The translations under genes and the position numbers were made by a program. From NCBI GenBank assembly GCA_946413885.1, contig CAMKMK010000150.1, positions 1 through 5,630 of the forward strand: a DNA stretch of 5,630 bases. Direction: 5' to 3'. The notes under the pieces are model-generated. The model was not told where the DNA came from, made no database searches, and saw only the letters and a list, made by a program, of their open reading frames with translations. Positions 1 to 5,630 of this stretch are shown one piece after another. Numbering within the stretch: position 1 is the stretch's first letter; the number at the start of each line of letters is the position of its first letter. Source of the stretch: an uncultured Prevotellaceae bacterium (lineage in GTDB: Bacteria > Bacteroidota > Bacteroidia > Bacteroidales > Bacteroidaceae).

Positions 1-34
1 TTTACGTTTTTTTCAGGTTAATTTCATTAAAAAG

Positions 35-66
35 TTTCTTTTTTTGGGGAATTCTATGTTACTTTG
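35..66 (+). promoter_or_regulatory. Possible Bacteroidetes-type promoter of panCD
   Basis: TTACTTTG at 59-66 matches the Bacteroidetes -7 element TAnnTTTG except at the second base. TTTC at 35-38 lies 20 bases upstream, about where the -33 TTTG is expected, with one mismatch. Transcription would then begin near 72-75, giving a very short leader before the panC ATG at 89. This is a motif match only. A second TTTG at 43-46 is too close to the -7 element to serve as -33. Confidence 0.4.
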
Positions 67-88
67 CGCGGCTAAAATGACATACGAC

Positions 89-931
89 ATGTTGGTAGTA
101 CACAAAATATCAGAATTGAAGGCTTACCTGAAGAAGCAGCGTCGTGCTGGACGTTCCGTTGGTTTGGTTCCCACGATGGGTGCTCTGCATCAGGGTCATG
201 CCTCCTTGGTGAAGCGAAGCGTTAGCGAGAACGATGTAACAGTTGTCAGCGTTTTTCTGAATCCAACCCAGTTCAACGACAAGACGGATTTGGAGAAATA
301 TCCACGTACCCTCGAGGCAGATTGCCAGTTGCTGGAGGAGTGTGGTGCCCAATTAGCCTTTGCTCCCAGCGTAGAGGAGATTTATCCAGAACCAGATACC
401 CGCCAGTTCAGTTATCCTCCTACTGACAGCGTTATGGAGGGAGCCATGCGACCTGGACACTTCAACGGAGTATGCCAGATTGTAAGCAAGCTGTTCATGT
501 ACGTTTCTCCTGATCGCGCTTATTTTGGCGAAAAGGATTACCAGCAGATTGCAGTCATTCGCCGCATGGTCGAGGATTTGAAATTTGACATCGAGATTGT
601 TCCCTGTCCCGTTGTTCGCGAGGAATCAGGCCTTGCGCTCAGCAGCCGCAACACTCTGCTTTCTCCTGAGGAAAGGATTCTTGCAGCCAACATCTATCGT
701 GTGATGAAGGAAAGCCTCTCACTCGACAAGTCTGTTCAGGAGACGCGTGATTACGTGGTGGAGAGCATCAATCAGATAGAGGGCTTACAGGTTCAGTATT
801 ACAGCATCGTGGATGGCGACACATTGGCTGAAGTGAACAGCTGGGACGAGGCAGAGAGCATTGTGGGGTGCATTACCGTTTTCTGCGGCTCAGCTCCCAT
901 CCGTTTGATTGACCACATACGTTACAAATAA
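89..931 (+). CDS. panC: Pantothenate synthetase (pantoate--beta-alanine ligase)
   Basis: A cytoplasmic ligase that uses ATP to join pantoate and beta-alanine, giving pantothenate, AMP and pyrophosphate; this is the last step of vitamin B5 synthesis. The 280-residue product has the family length. Visible motifs are PTMGALHQGH (residues 28-37, the HIGH-like ATP site), FLNPTQF, EGAMRPGHFNGV, FGEKDYQQ and GLALSSRN (the KMSKS-like loop). The start at 89 is chosen because MLVVHKISEL lines up without gaps with the remembered N-terminus of E. coli PanC, placing PTMG at the same residue numbers. The frame is open back to a TTG at 44 and has further ATGs at 56 and 77, but 56 falls inside a likely -7 promoter element. 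No clear Shine-Dalgarno sequence precedes 89; the upstream bases are A-rich. panD follows 31 bases later, so the two are probably co-transcribed. The partner genes panB and panE are not in the window. Confidence 0.97.
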   Translation: MLVVHKISELKAYLKKQRRAGRSVGLVPTMGALHQGHASLVKRSVSENDVTVVSVFLNPTQFNDKTDLEKYPRTLEADCQLLEECGAQLAFAPSVEEIYPEPDTRQFSYPPTDSVMEGAMRPGHFNGVCQIVSKLFMYVSPDRAYFGEKDYQQIAVIRRMVEDLKFDIEIVPCPVVREESGLALSSRNTLLSPEERILAANIYRVMKESLSLDKSVQETRDYVVESINQIEGLQVQYYSIVDGDTLAEVNSWDEAESIVGCITVFCGSAPIRLIDHIRYK

Positions 932-962
932 TCATAATTCAAACAGGAAGCCTGTCAGAGAT

Positions 963-1313
963 ATGACGATTGAAGTTCTTAAGTCCAAGTTGCATTGCGT
1001 TCAGGTTACTGAAGCAAATCTCAATTATATTGGTAGCATCACCATCGATGAGGATTTGATGGACGCCGCCAATCTGATTGCTGGCGAGAAAGTGCAAGTG
1101 ATGAACAACAATAACGGAGAGCGTTTCGATACCTATATAATACGTGGCGAGCGAGGATCTGGCTGTATCTGCCTCAATGGGGCTGCTGCACGCAAGGTAC
1201 AGGTAGGCGATACGATTATCATAATTTCTTATGCCTCGATGGATTTCGAGGAAGCCAAGACCTTCCAGCCAGCCATCGTCTTTCCAGAGAACAACAGGGT
1301 AGTCCGGAAGTGA
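963..1313 (+). CDS. panD: Aspartate 1-decarboxylase, pyruvoyl-dependent
   Basis: Converts L-aspartate to beta-alanine, the second substrate of PanC encoded just upstream. It is made as a proenzyme that cleaves itself before a serine, which becomes the pyruvoyl cofactor. The cleavage site is visible as Y22-I23-G24-S25, at the same numbers as in E. coli. Other active-site residues of the family are also in place: K9, R54, Y58 and the NGAAA segment at 72-76. The product of 116 residues is normal, slightly shorter than the E. coli enzyme. The ATG at 963 is chosen because MTIEVLKSKLH is the usual N-terminus. An upstream TTG at 909 would overlap panC and add 18 residues without family resemblance. 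AGGAAG at 945-950 is a plausible ribosome binding site, somewhat far from the start. Confidence 0.97.
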   Translation: MTIEVLKSKLHCVQVTEANLNYIGSITIDEDLMDAANLIAGEKVQVMNNNNGERFDTYIIRGERGSGCICLNGAAARKVQVGDTIIIISYASMDFEEAKTFQPAIVFPENNRVVRK

Positions 1314-1329
1314 GATTTTTTGCATGAAA

Positions 1330-1371
1330 AAAGACAACGTGTTGAGTCGGCCGATTCAACGTGTTGTCTTT
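1330..1371 (+). other. Long hairpin formed by repeat copies 1 and 2 (+ strand RNA)
   Basis: The 42 bases form an almost complete inverted repeat. AAAGACAAC (1330-1338) pairs with GTTGTCTTT (1363-1371), and the inner part continues to a GGCC loop at 1349-1352, giving 19 pairs. Three of them (1339-1362, 1340-1361, 1346-1355) are G-U in + strand RNA and would be A-C mismatches in the opposite transcript, so the structure favours reading from panD. The 3' side lacks a long T-run (TTT, then GCGG), so by itself this is a weak intrinsic terminator; it could protect the panCD mRNA 3' end. Confidence 0.7.
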
Positions 1372-1422
1372 GCGGTTTCAACGTGTTGAAATTGCCGACT
1401 CGACGTGTTGATGTTTTTCTTG
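1335..1422 (+). repeat. Four direct repeats of CAACGTGTTG with exact 22-base period
   Basis: Copies of CAACGTGTTG start at 1335, 1357, 1379 and 1401; the fourth reads CGACGTGTTG. The step is exactly 22 bases each time, about two turns of B-DNA, so all copies face the same side of the helix. Each core is a near-dyad (CAAC, GT, GTTG). The 12-base spacers differ, but the first three share a central G/T-G-C-C/G pattern (AGTCGGCCGATT, TCTTTGCGGTTT, AAATTGCCGACT). The array begins 21 bases after the panD stop and lies well upstream of the next promoter. I do not recognise the family. It may be a set of protein binding sites, a dispersed palindromic repeat, or an RNA element. Confidence 0.85.
1378..1420 (+). 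terminator. Probable intrinsic terminator after panCD
   Basis: Repeat copies 3 and 4 can pair as a 12-pair stem (1378-1389 with 1400-1411, including three G-U pairs) around a 10-base loop. TTTTT at 1414-1418, and then CTT, follows two bases after the stem. The position, after panD and before a separate promoter, suits a terminator. The three wobble pairs and two-base gap make it less than ideal. Confidence 0.5.
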
Positions 1423-1464
1423 ATTCGTGAACATCTTTGTTTGAAAAACAAATTGTTTGCCTCA

Positions 1465-1498
1465 TTCGTAGGATATACGGAAAAAATGTGTAACTTTG
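1465..1498 (+). promoter_or_regulatory. Bacteroidetes-type promoter of the Dabb gene
   Basis: TAACTTTG at 1491-1498 is a perfect match to the -7 element TAnnTTTG recognised by the primary sigma factor of Bacteroidetes. The -33 box is poor: TTCG at 1465-1468 is at a tolerable distance (22 bases), while the nearest true TTTG (1456-1459) is too far. Transcription would begin near 1505, leaving a leader of about 25 bases with GAGG at 1518-1521 ahead of the ATG at 1530. Since no equally good promoter is seen before hisG, this one may also feed the his genes. Confidence 0.6.
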
Positions 1499-1529
1499 CA
1501 CGATAATTCATGAAATTGAGGTAAATATT

Positions 1530-1829
1530 ATGGTAAAGCACATCGTTTTATTCCAGTTGAAGCCTGAGGTGGATGCTCAGGAGAGAAAGCTGGCAATGGA
1601 AACTTTCCGCAAGGGCATCCTGGCGCTTCCTGCCGTCATTCCCTTCATTCAGCACATTGAGGTGGGATTCAACATGAATCCAGCCGAGAAGTATGACATC
1701 GCTCTCTACAGCGAGTTCCAGACATTGGACGAGGTGAAGGCTTATGCCGTTCATCCCAGTCATGTGGCTGTGGCCAATGCGTTGAAGCCCTACGTGCTGA
1801 GCCGTGCTTGTTCGGATTGTGAGATTTGA
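1530..1829 (+). CDS. Dabb (stress-responsive alpha/beta barrel) family protein
   Basis: A 99-residue small cytoplasmic protein. The start MVKHIVLFQLK, the middle segment YDIALYSEF (55-63) and the late motif AYAVHPSHV (71-79) are the hallmarks of the Dabb domain, a ferredoxin-like fold that forms dimeric barrels. Some plant and fungal members are stress-induced or are small enzymes such as olivetolic acid cyclase, but the role of bacterial members is mostly unknown, and none is claimed here. The domain fills the whole protein, with no signal peptide or membrane segment. The end SRACSDCEI carries a C94-x-x-C97 pair where the family usually has something like a V-D-Y-E ending. GAGG at 1518-1521 gives a well-placed ribosome binding site. 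The gene has its own promoter upstream and sits 64 bases before hisG, so it may be the first gene of the his transcript. Confidence 0.9.
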   Translation: MVKHIVLFQLKPEVDAQERKLAMETFRKGILALPAVIPFIQHIEVGFNMNPAEKYDIALYSEFQTLDEVKAYAVHPSHVAVANALKPYVLSRACSDCEI

Positions 1830-1893
1830 TGCTCCTGCGTCTTTAGGTTCAGATATTTTTTTCAGGTAAAAGGTTTTTTCAGAGAATAGTGAT

Positions 1894-2745
1894 ATGTTGA
1901 GAATAGCAGTTCAATCAAAAGGCCGCTTGTACGAGGACACGATGGCCCTTCTTTCTGAGGCTGGCATCAAGGTCAGCAGCAGCAAGCGTACCTTGTTGGT
2001 TCAGAGTAGCAACTTCCCTATTGAGGTGTTGTATCTCAGGGATGATGACATTCCCCAGAGTGTGGCGAGCGGAGTGGCCGATTTAGGCATCGTGGGCGAG
2101 AATGAGTTTGAGGAGCGGCACGAGGATGCCGAGATCATCCGTCGATTGGGATTCAGCAAGTGCCGTCTATCCTTGGCAATTCCCAATAGGGTCAATTATA
2201 CAGGCTTGAAGTGGTTTGAAGGCAAGAAGATAGCAACGTCCTATCCTAGCATTCTGCGCCGCTTCATGGAGAAGCAGCACATTGCTGCCGACATCCACGT
2301 CATTACAGGTTCTGTGGAGATAAGTCCTGGCATAGGGTTGGCTGATGCCATCTTCGACATCGTCAGCAGCGGCAGTACTTTGATAAGCAACAACCTGACG
2401 GAGGTGGAGGTCGTAATGCAGAGCGAGGCTCTCTTGATAGGCAACAAGCGCATGAGCGACGAGAAGCGTTCTGTCCTGAATGAGCTTCTTTTCCGCATTC
2501 AGGCCGTAAAGGATGCTGAAGACAAGAAGTACGTTCTGATGAATGTGCCAACGGACAAGGTTCAGGAGGTGGTTAGCATTCTGCCTGGTGCCAAGAGCCC
2601 CACAGTCATGCCTCTCGCGACAGAAGGCTGGAGTAGTGTTCATACGGTAATCGACGAGAAGCGCTTTTGGGAGATAATACGTCAACTGAAGGATCTGGGT
2701 GCTCAGGGCATCCTGGTGGTTCCCATCGAGAAGATGATTCTTTGA
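1894..2745 (+). CDS. hisG: ATP phosphoribosyltransferase, long form
   Basis: Catalyses the first committed step of histidine synthesis: ATP plus PRPP gives phosphoribosyl-ATP. The 283 residues include a two-lobed catalytic part (about 1-210) and a C-terminal regulatory domain (about 211-283, KKYVLMNVP to PIEKMIL). This is therefore the long, self-sufficient form that does not need a HisZ partner and is normally inhibited by histidine. Visible motifs are the N-terminal RIAVQSKGRL, SGVADLGIVGENE (59-71), GSVEISPGIGLADAIFDIVS at 139-158, and the PRPP-binding loop through SSGSTL (158-163). PGAKSPTV at 231-238 belongs to the regulatory domain. The start fits the family length; AGAGAA at 1881-1886 is only a weak ribosome binding site. 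The 64-base gap upstream shows no histidine-rich leader peptide or attenuator. hisD follows after 44 bases. Confidence 0.98.
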   Translation: MLRIAVQSKGRLYEDTMALLSEAGIKVSSSKRTLLVQSSNFPIEVLYLRDDDIPQSVASGVADLGIVGENEFEERHEDAEIIRRLGFSKCRLSLAIPNRVNYTGLKWFEGKKIATSYPSILRRFMEKQHIAADIHVITGSVEISPGIGLADAIFDIVSSGSTLISNNLTEVEVVMQSEALLIGNKRMSDEKRSVLNELLFRIQAVKDAEDKKYVLMNVPTDKVQEVVSILPGAKSPTVMPLATEGWSSVHTVIDEKRFWEIIRQLKDLGAQGILVVPIEKMIL

Positions 2746-2789
2746 CGGATTCTTGCCTCAGTCTTAATTAAGGAATAGAAAGAGATAAA

Positions 2790-4073
2790 ATGAAGGTTTA
2801 CAGATATCCTACCAGACAGGAGTTGTCAGTCTTGCTGAAGCGTCCCACTCGCGATGCTGCTGACCTGAATGCAACGGTGGCAGCCGTGTTGAGCGATGTT
2901 CGTTTGCGGGGTGATGAGGCAGTCAAGGAGTACGAGGAGAAGTTCGATCATGTCCGTCTCACGGACTTGTCTGTCAGCGAGGATGAACTGCAAGAGGCTG
3001 AAAAGATGGTAAGTCCTCAGTTGAAGGATGCCATCGAATTGGCTCATCGCAATATTGAGAAGTTCCATGCTGCCCAGCAATTCCATTCTGAACACATACA
3101 GGTGACGGAAGGGGTAGAATGCTGGCAGAAGTCAGTTCCCATCCAGAAGGTTGGACTCTATATTCCTGGTGGAACGGCTCCCTTGTTCAGTACTGTCCTC
3201 ATGCTTGCCACGCCAGCTCGCATCGCAGGTTGCCAGGAGATAGTTCTATGTACACCTCCAGGACGTGACGGAAAGGTGAACCCAGCTATCCTGGTGGCTG
3301 CACGCGTGGCTGGAGTCAACAGGATCTTCAAGATTGGAGGAGTGCAGGCGATTGGAGCCATGGCGTATGGGACTGAAAGTGTTACTCGAGTTTATAAGAT
3401 ATTCGGACCTGGGAATCAGTTCGTTATGTGCGCGAAACAACAAGTGAGTCTACACGATGTTGCCATCGATATGCCTGCTGGTCCCAGTGAGGTGGAAGTG
3501 CTGGCTGACGAGACTTCCAATCCTTCTTTCGTGGCTTCTGACCTGTTGAGTCAGGCTGAGCATGGGGTTGACAGTCAGGTTCTGTTGGTTACAAGAAGTG
3601 AGGCTTTGATAGAAAAGGTACAGCAGGAAATCGAGAGTCAACTGAGCCAACTTCCTCGTAGGGAAATCGCGACGCGAGCTCTGGAGTCCAGCAAGATTAT
3701 CTTGGTTTCCAGCGATGAAGAGATGCTGTCAATCACCAATCAGTATGCTCCTGAGCATTTGATAATCGAGACGAAGAATTATATGGAGCTCTCCGAAGGT
3801 GTGATCAATGCAGGCAGCGTGTTCTTGGGTTCTCTTACTCCTGAGAGTGCAGGGGACTATGCAAGCGGCACCAATCACACGTTACCCACCAATGGATATG
3901 CGGTAGCCTACAATGGTGTGAATCTGGATAGCTATAATCGTAAGATAACCTTCCAGCACATTACCCCAGAGGGTATTCGTCGCATTGGCCCAGCGGTAGA
4001 GAAAATGGCGGAGGCGGAGAGCTTGGATGCTCACAAAAACGCTATGACCCTTCGCTTGCGTGAGGTGAAATGA
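2790..4073 (+). CDS. hisD: Histidinol dehydrogenase
   Basis: Carries out the last two oxidations of the pathway, L-histidinol to histidinal to L-histidine, with two NAD+; it is a zinc-dependent cytoplasmic homodimer. The 427 residues match the usual length. The key residues are all present, each four positions before its E. coli counterpart: Q255 and H258 (LLSQAEHG), E322 and H323 (APEHLI), D356 (SAGDYASG) and H415 (LDAHKNA). They cover the zinc ligands Q, H, D, H and the catalytic E-H pair. The signature IDMPAGPSEVEVLADE (226-241) and KIFGPGNQFV (203-212) are also clear. The start MKVYRYP is the natural one, with an A/G-rich stretch (2770-2788) ahead of it. It lies 44 bases after hisG and 27 before hisC, as expected for one operon. 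Confidence 0.98.
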   Translation: MKVYRYPTRQELSVLLKRPTRDAADLNATVAAVLSDVRLRGDEAVKEYEEKFDHVRLTDLSVSEDELQEAEKMVSPQLKDAIELAHRNIEKFHAAQQFHSEHIQVTEGVECWQKSVPIQKVGLYIPGGTAPLFSTVLMLATPARIAGCQEIVLCTPPGRDGKVNPAILVAARVAGVNRIFKIGGVQAIGAMAYGTESVTRVYKIFGPGNQFVMCAKQQVSLHDVAIDMPAGPSEVEVLADETSNPSFVASDLLSQAEHGVDSQVLLVTRSEALIEKVQQEIESQLSQLPRREIATRALESSKIILVSSDEEMLSITNQYAPEHLIIETKNYMELSEGVINAGSVFLGSLTPESAGDYASGTNHTLPTNGYAVAYNGVNLDSYNRKITFQHITPEGIRRIGPAVEKMAEAESLDAHKNAMTLRLREVK

Positions 4074-4100
4074 AGTCTAACAGCTTAAGTAAAGCACGAC

Positions 4101-5141
4101 ATGAATTTTGAATTAGAAAAACTGGTTCGTCCTAACATATTGGCACTTGAGCCTTACAGCTGTGCCCGCGATGAATTCAAGGGTATGGATGCTCATGTCT
4201 TCCTGGATGCCAACGAGAGTCCATACAATAATCCTCTCAACCGTTATCCTGACCCTCTTCAGGAGCGCGTGAAGGCTGCTTTGGCTCCCCTGAAGGGTGT
4301 ATCCCCAGAAAAGATGTTCCTGGGAAATGGCAGCGATGAGGCTATCGACTTGGTTTACCGCGTGTTTTGCGAGCCAACACGTGATAATGTGGTAGCCATC
4401 GCTCCCACGTATGGCATGTATAAGGTTTGCGCAGACATCAACGAGGTGGAGTATCGTCCTGTTCCACTCGATGAACATTTCCAGCTCAATGCGGATCTCC
4501 TATTGGCTAATACGGATGAGCATACCAAGGTCATTTGGCTCTGCAGCCCTAACAACCCGTCAGGTAATTGCTTGCAACCTGATGAGATCGTCAAAGTGTT
4601 GCGTGGTTTCGATGGAGTTGTGGTTGTCGATGAGGCGTACTCTGATTTCTCAGACTTGATGCCTTTCCGTCTGAGACTTGACGAGTTCCCTAACATCATC
4701 GTGCTCAACACTTTCAGCAAAGCATGGGCTTCAGCTTCCATCCGTTTGGGTATTGCTTTCGCCAGTCCTGAGATAATAGCCCTTTTCAATAAGGTGAAGT
4801 ATCCATACAACATCAACAAACTGACGCAGGACAAAGCGTTGGAGATGCTGGGTGAGGTGTTTAAGGTCGAGCGTTGGTGTACGCAGATTCGCATGGAGCG
4901 TGAGCACATGTTGCCAGCCTTGCATGAACTGCCCATAGTGAAGCAAGTCTATCCTACGGATGCCAATTTCGTCTTGGTTCGTGTGACGGATGCAAATGCC
5001 ATCTATCATTACCTGATACAGCGTGGAGTTGTTGTACGCAATAGAAATCGAGTGCAGCTATGCCAGAATTGCTTGCGTATCACGATTGGCACCCAACCTG
5101 AGAATAACGAACTTTTAGCAGCCCTTCGACAATACAAATGA
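4101..5141 (+). CDS. hisC: Histidinol-phosphate aminotransferase
   Basis: A PLP enzyme (class I/II aminotransferase fold) that moves an amino group from glutamate to imidazole-acetol phosphate to give L-histidinol phosphate, the substrate of the HisB phosphatase encoded next. The 346 residues match the usual length. Motifs in order: LDANESPYNNP (35-45, substrate loop), GNGSDEAID (75-83), APTYGMY (101-107), SPNNPSGN (149-156), VVDEAYSDF (175-183, with the PLP-contacting D177 and Y180), NTFSKAWASASIRLG (203-217, with the Schiff-base lysine K207 and R215), and CLRITIGT (324-331, with the substrate-carboxylate arginine R326). Having TFSKAW in place of the enterobacterial TLSKAF agrees with a Bacteroidales origin. 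Its stop overlaps the start of hisB by four bases (ATGA), so the two are probably translationally coupled. Confidence 0.97.
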   Translation: MNFELEKLVRPNILALEPYSCARDEFKGMDAHVFLDANESPYNNPLNRYPDPLQERVKAALAPLKGVSPEKMFLGNGSDEAIDLVYRVFCEPTRDNVVAIAPTYGMYKVCADINEVEYRPVPLDEHFQLNADLLLANTDEHTKVIWLCSPNNPSGNCLQPDEIVKVLRGFDGVVVVDEAYSDFSDLMPFRLRLDEFPNIIVLNTFSKAWASASIRLGIAFASPEIIALFNKVKYPYNINKLTQDKALEMLGEVFKVERWCTQIRMEREHMLPALHELPIVKQVYPTDANFVLVRVTDANAIYHYLIQRGVVVRNRNRVQLCQNCLRITIGTQPENNELLAALRQYK

Positions 5142-5630
5142 AAAGAGCTTTATTCATAGATCGTGATGGAACCATTTTGGTGGAACCAGCAGACGAGCAG
5201 ATTGACAGTTTCGAGAAGTTTCAGTTTGTGCCTGGCGCCATAAGTGCCCTGAGGTTTCTGCGCCAGCACACGGACTATCAACTTGTTATGGTAAGCAATC
5301 AGGATGGGTTGGGAACAGCCAGTTATCCAGAGGATGACTTTTGGCCAACCCATAACTTGATGCTGAGCATCCTGAAGGGCGAGGGTGTGGAATTTGATGC
5401 CATTCATATCGACCGCAGTTTCCCTGAGGACAATCTCCCTACACGCAAACCTGGTACAGCCATGCTGACCCAATACATGACAGGTGAGTATGACCTGAAG
5501 CATTCGTGGGTAATAGGTGATCGAGAGTCTGATGTCCAGTTGGCCACCAATCTTGGCTGCAAGAGCCTCGTTTTGGGTCCTGATATGGATTGGCAAAAGA
5601 TAACGGAACTTGTCTTTGCTGGAGAGCGAA
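5138..5630 (+). CDS. hisB: Bifunctional HisB, N-terminal histidinol-phosphatase part (runs off the window)
   Basis: The 164 residues visible are the HAD-type phosphatase half of HisB, which removes phosphate from histidinol phosphate. The frame is still open at the edge, and the end VFAGER resembles the linker to the imidazoleglycerol-phosphate dehydratase half in fused HisB proteins, so the second domain most likely follows; it is not seen. HAD motifs are intact: D8-R9-D10-G11-T12 (nucleophile D8, acid/base D10), S53-N54-Q55-D56-G57, K104 in RKP, and D128/D132 in IGDRESD. The four zinc ligands of the E. coli domain (C-x-H and C-x-C) are replaced: aligning on FD..I and RKP puts D92, S94, L100 and T102 at those positions. 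The start overlaps the hisC stop as ATGA. The usual Shine-Dalgarno sequence is lacking, so translation probably depends on reinitiation after hisC. Confidence 0.95.
   Translation, partial: MKRALFIDRDGTILVEPADEQIDSFEKFQFVPGAISALRFLRQHTDYQLVMVSNQDGLGTASYPEDDFWPTHNLMLSILKGEGVEFDAIHIDRSFPEDNLPTRKPGTAMLTQYMTGEYDLKHSWVIGDRESDVQLATNLGCKSLVLGPDMDWQKITELVFAGER

Noticed and set aside
909..962. N-terminal extension of panD from TTG 909, overlapping the end of panC
   Set aside because: The extension has no family resemblance, while the ATG at 963 gives the exact PanD start and numbering of the G24-S25 cleavage site.
939..1337. 132-codon open frame on the - strand covering panD
   Set aside because: It is antisense to a confidently assigned gene, and its predicted protein has no recognisable motif.
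1335..1422. CRISPR array interpretation of the four repeats
   Set aside because: The repeat core is only 10 bases, the spacers are 12 bases and partly alike, and no cas gene is nearby; these sizes do not fit CRISPR.
1436..1457. Small inverted repeats TTTGTT/AACAAA and AACAA/TTGTT
   Set aside because: They are short, A/T-only or nearly so, and expected by chance in such a sequence.
1510..1524. Four-codon mini-ORF (M-K-L-R-stop) just before the Dabb gene
   Set aside because: It is so short that chance explains it, and its last codons overlap the GAGG ribosome binding site of the real start.
2167..2685. 172-codon open frame on the - strand
   Set aside because: It lies antisense within hisG, whose reading frame is complete and well conserved.
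4355..4936. 193-codon open frame on the - strand
   Set aside because: It lies wholly inside hisC, shows no recognisable protein features and is explained as a shadow of the coding strand.
5150..5596. 148-codon open frame on the - strand near the right edge
   Set aside because: It is the antisense of hisB, which carries intact HAD phosphatase motifs in the + frame.

Overview
The window looks like a chromosomal fragment from a Bacteroidales bacterium, most likely close to Prevotella. The evidence is a promoter with the Bacteroidetes -7 element (TAACTTTG, 1491-1498), weak or absent Shine-Dalgarno sequences before several genes, the gene order hisG-hisD-hisC-hisB, and protein details that resemble this lineage (long-form HisG, HisC with an SKAWASASIRLG lysine region, a fused-type HisB). 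The lineage is inferred from remembered family patterns, not from a search. All seven protein genes lie on the + strand and none is broken.

Layout: 1-88 is a T-rich leader with a possible promoter. panC (89-931) and panD (963-1313) form a two-gene pantothenate unit: PanD makes beta-alanine from aspartate and PanC joins it to pantoate. The gap 1314-1529 is the least ordinary part. It holds four copies of CAACGTGTTG (the last with one change) spaced exactly 22 bases apart, able to fold into strong hairpins as + strand RNA, followed by a T-run that looks like a terminator. A consensus promoter comes next, for a small Dabb-family gene (1530-1829). Sixty-four bases later the histidine genes begin: hisG (1894-2745), hisD (2790-4073), hisC (4101-5141) and the start of hisB (5138 to the window edge). 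HisG catalyses the first pathway step; HisB (phosphatase half), HisC and HisD act late in the pathway. The genes for the middle steps (hisI, hisA, hisH, hisF) are not in the window.

The coding content is ordinary biosynthesis. The points worth a second look are the 22-base periodic repeat with its mutually exclusive RNA folds, the loss of all four zinc ligands in the HisB phosphatase domain, and the placement of a Dabb gene with its own promoter directly before hisG. I see no mobile element, CRISPR array, tRNA or rRNA, and no sign of a previously undescribed multi-gene system.
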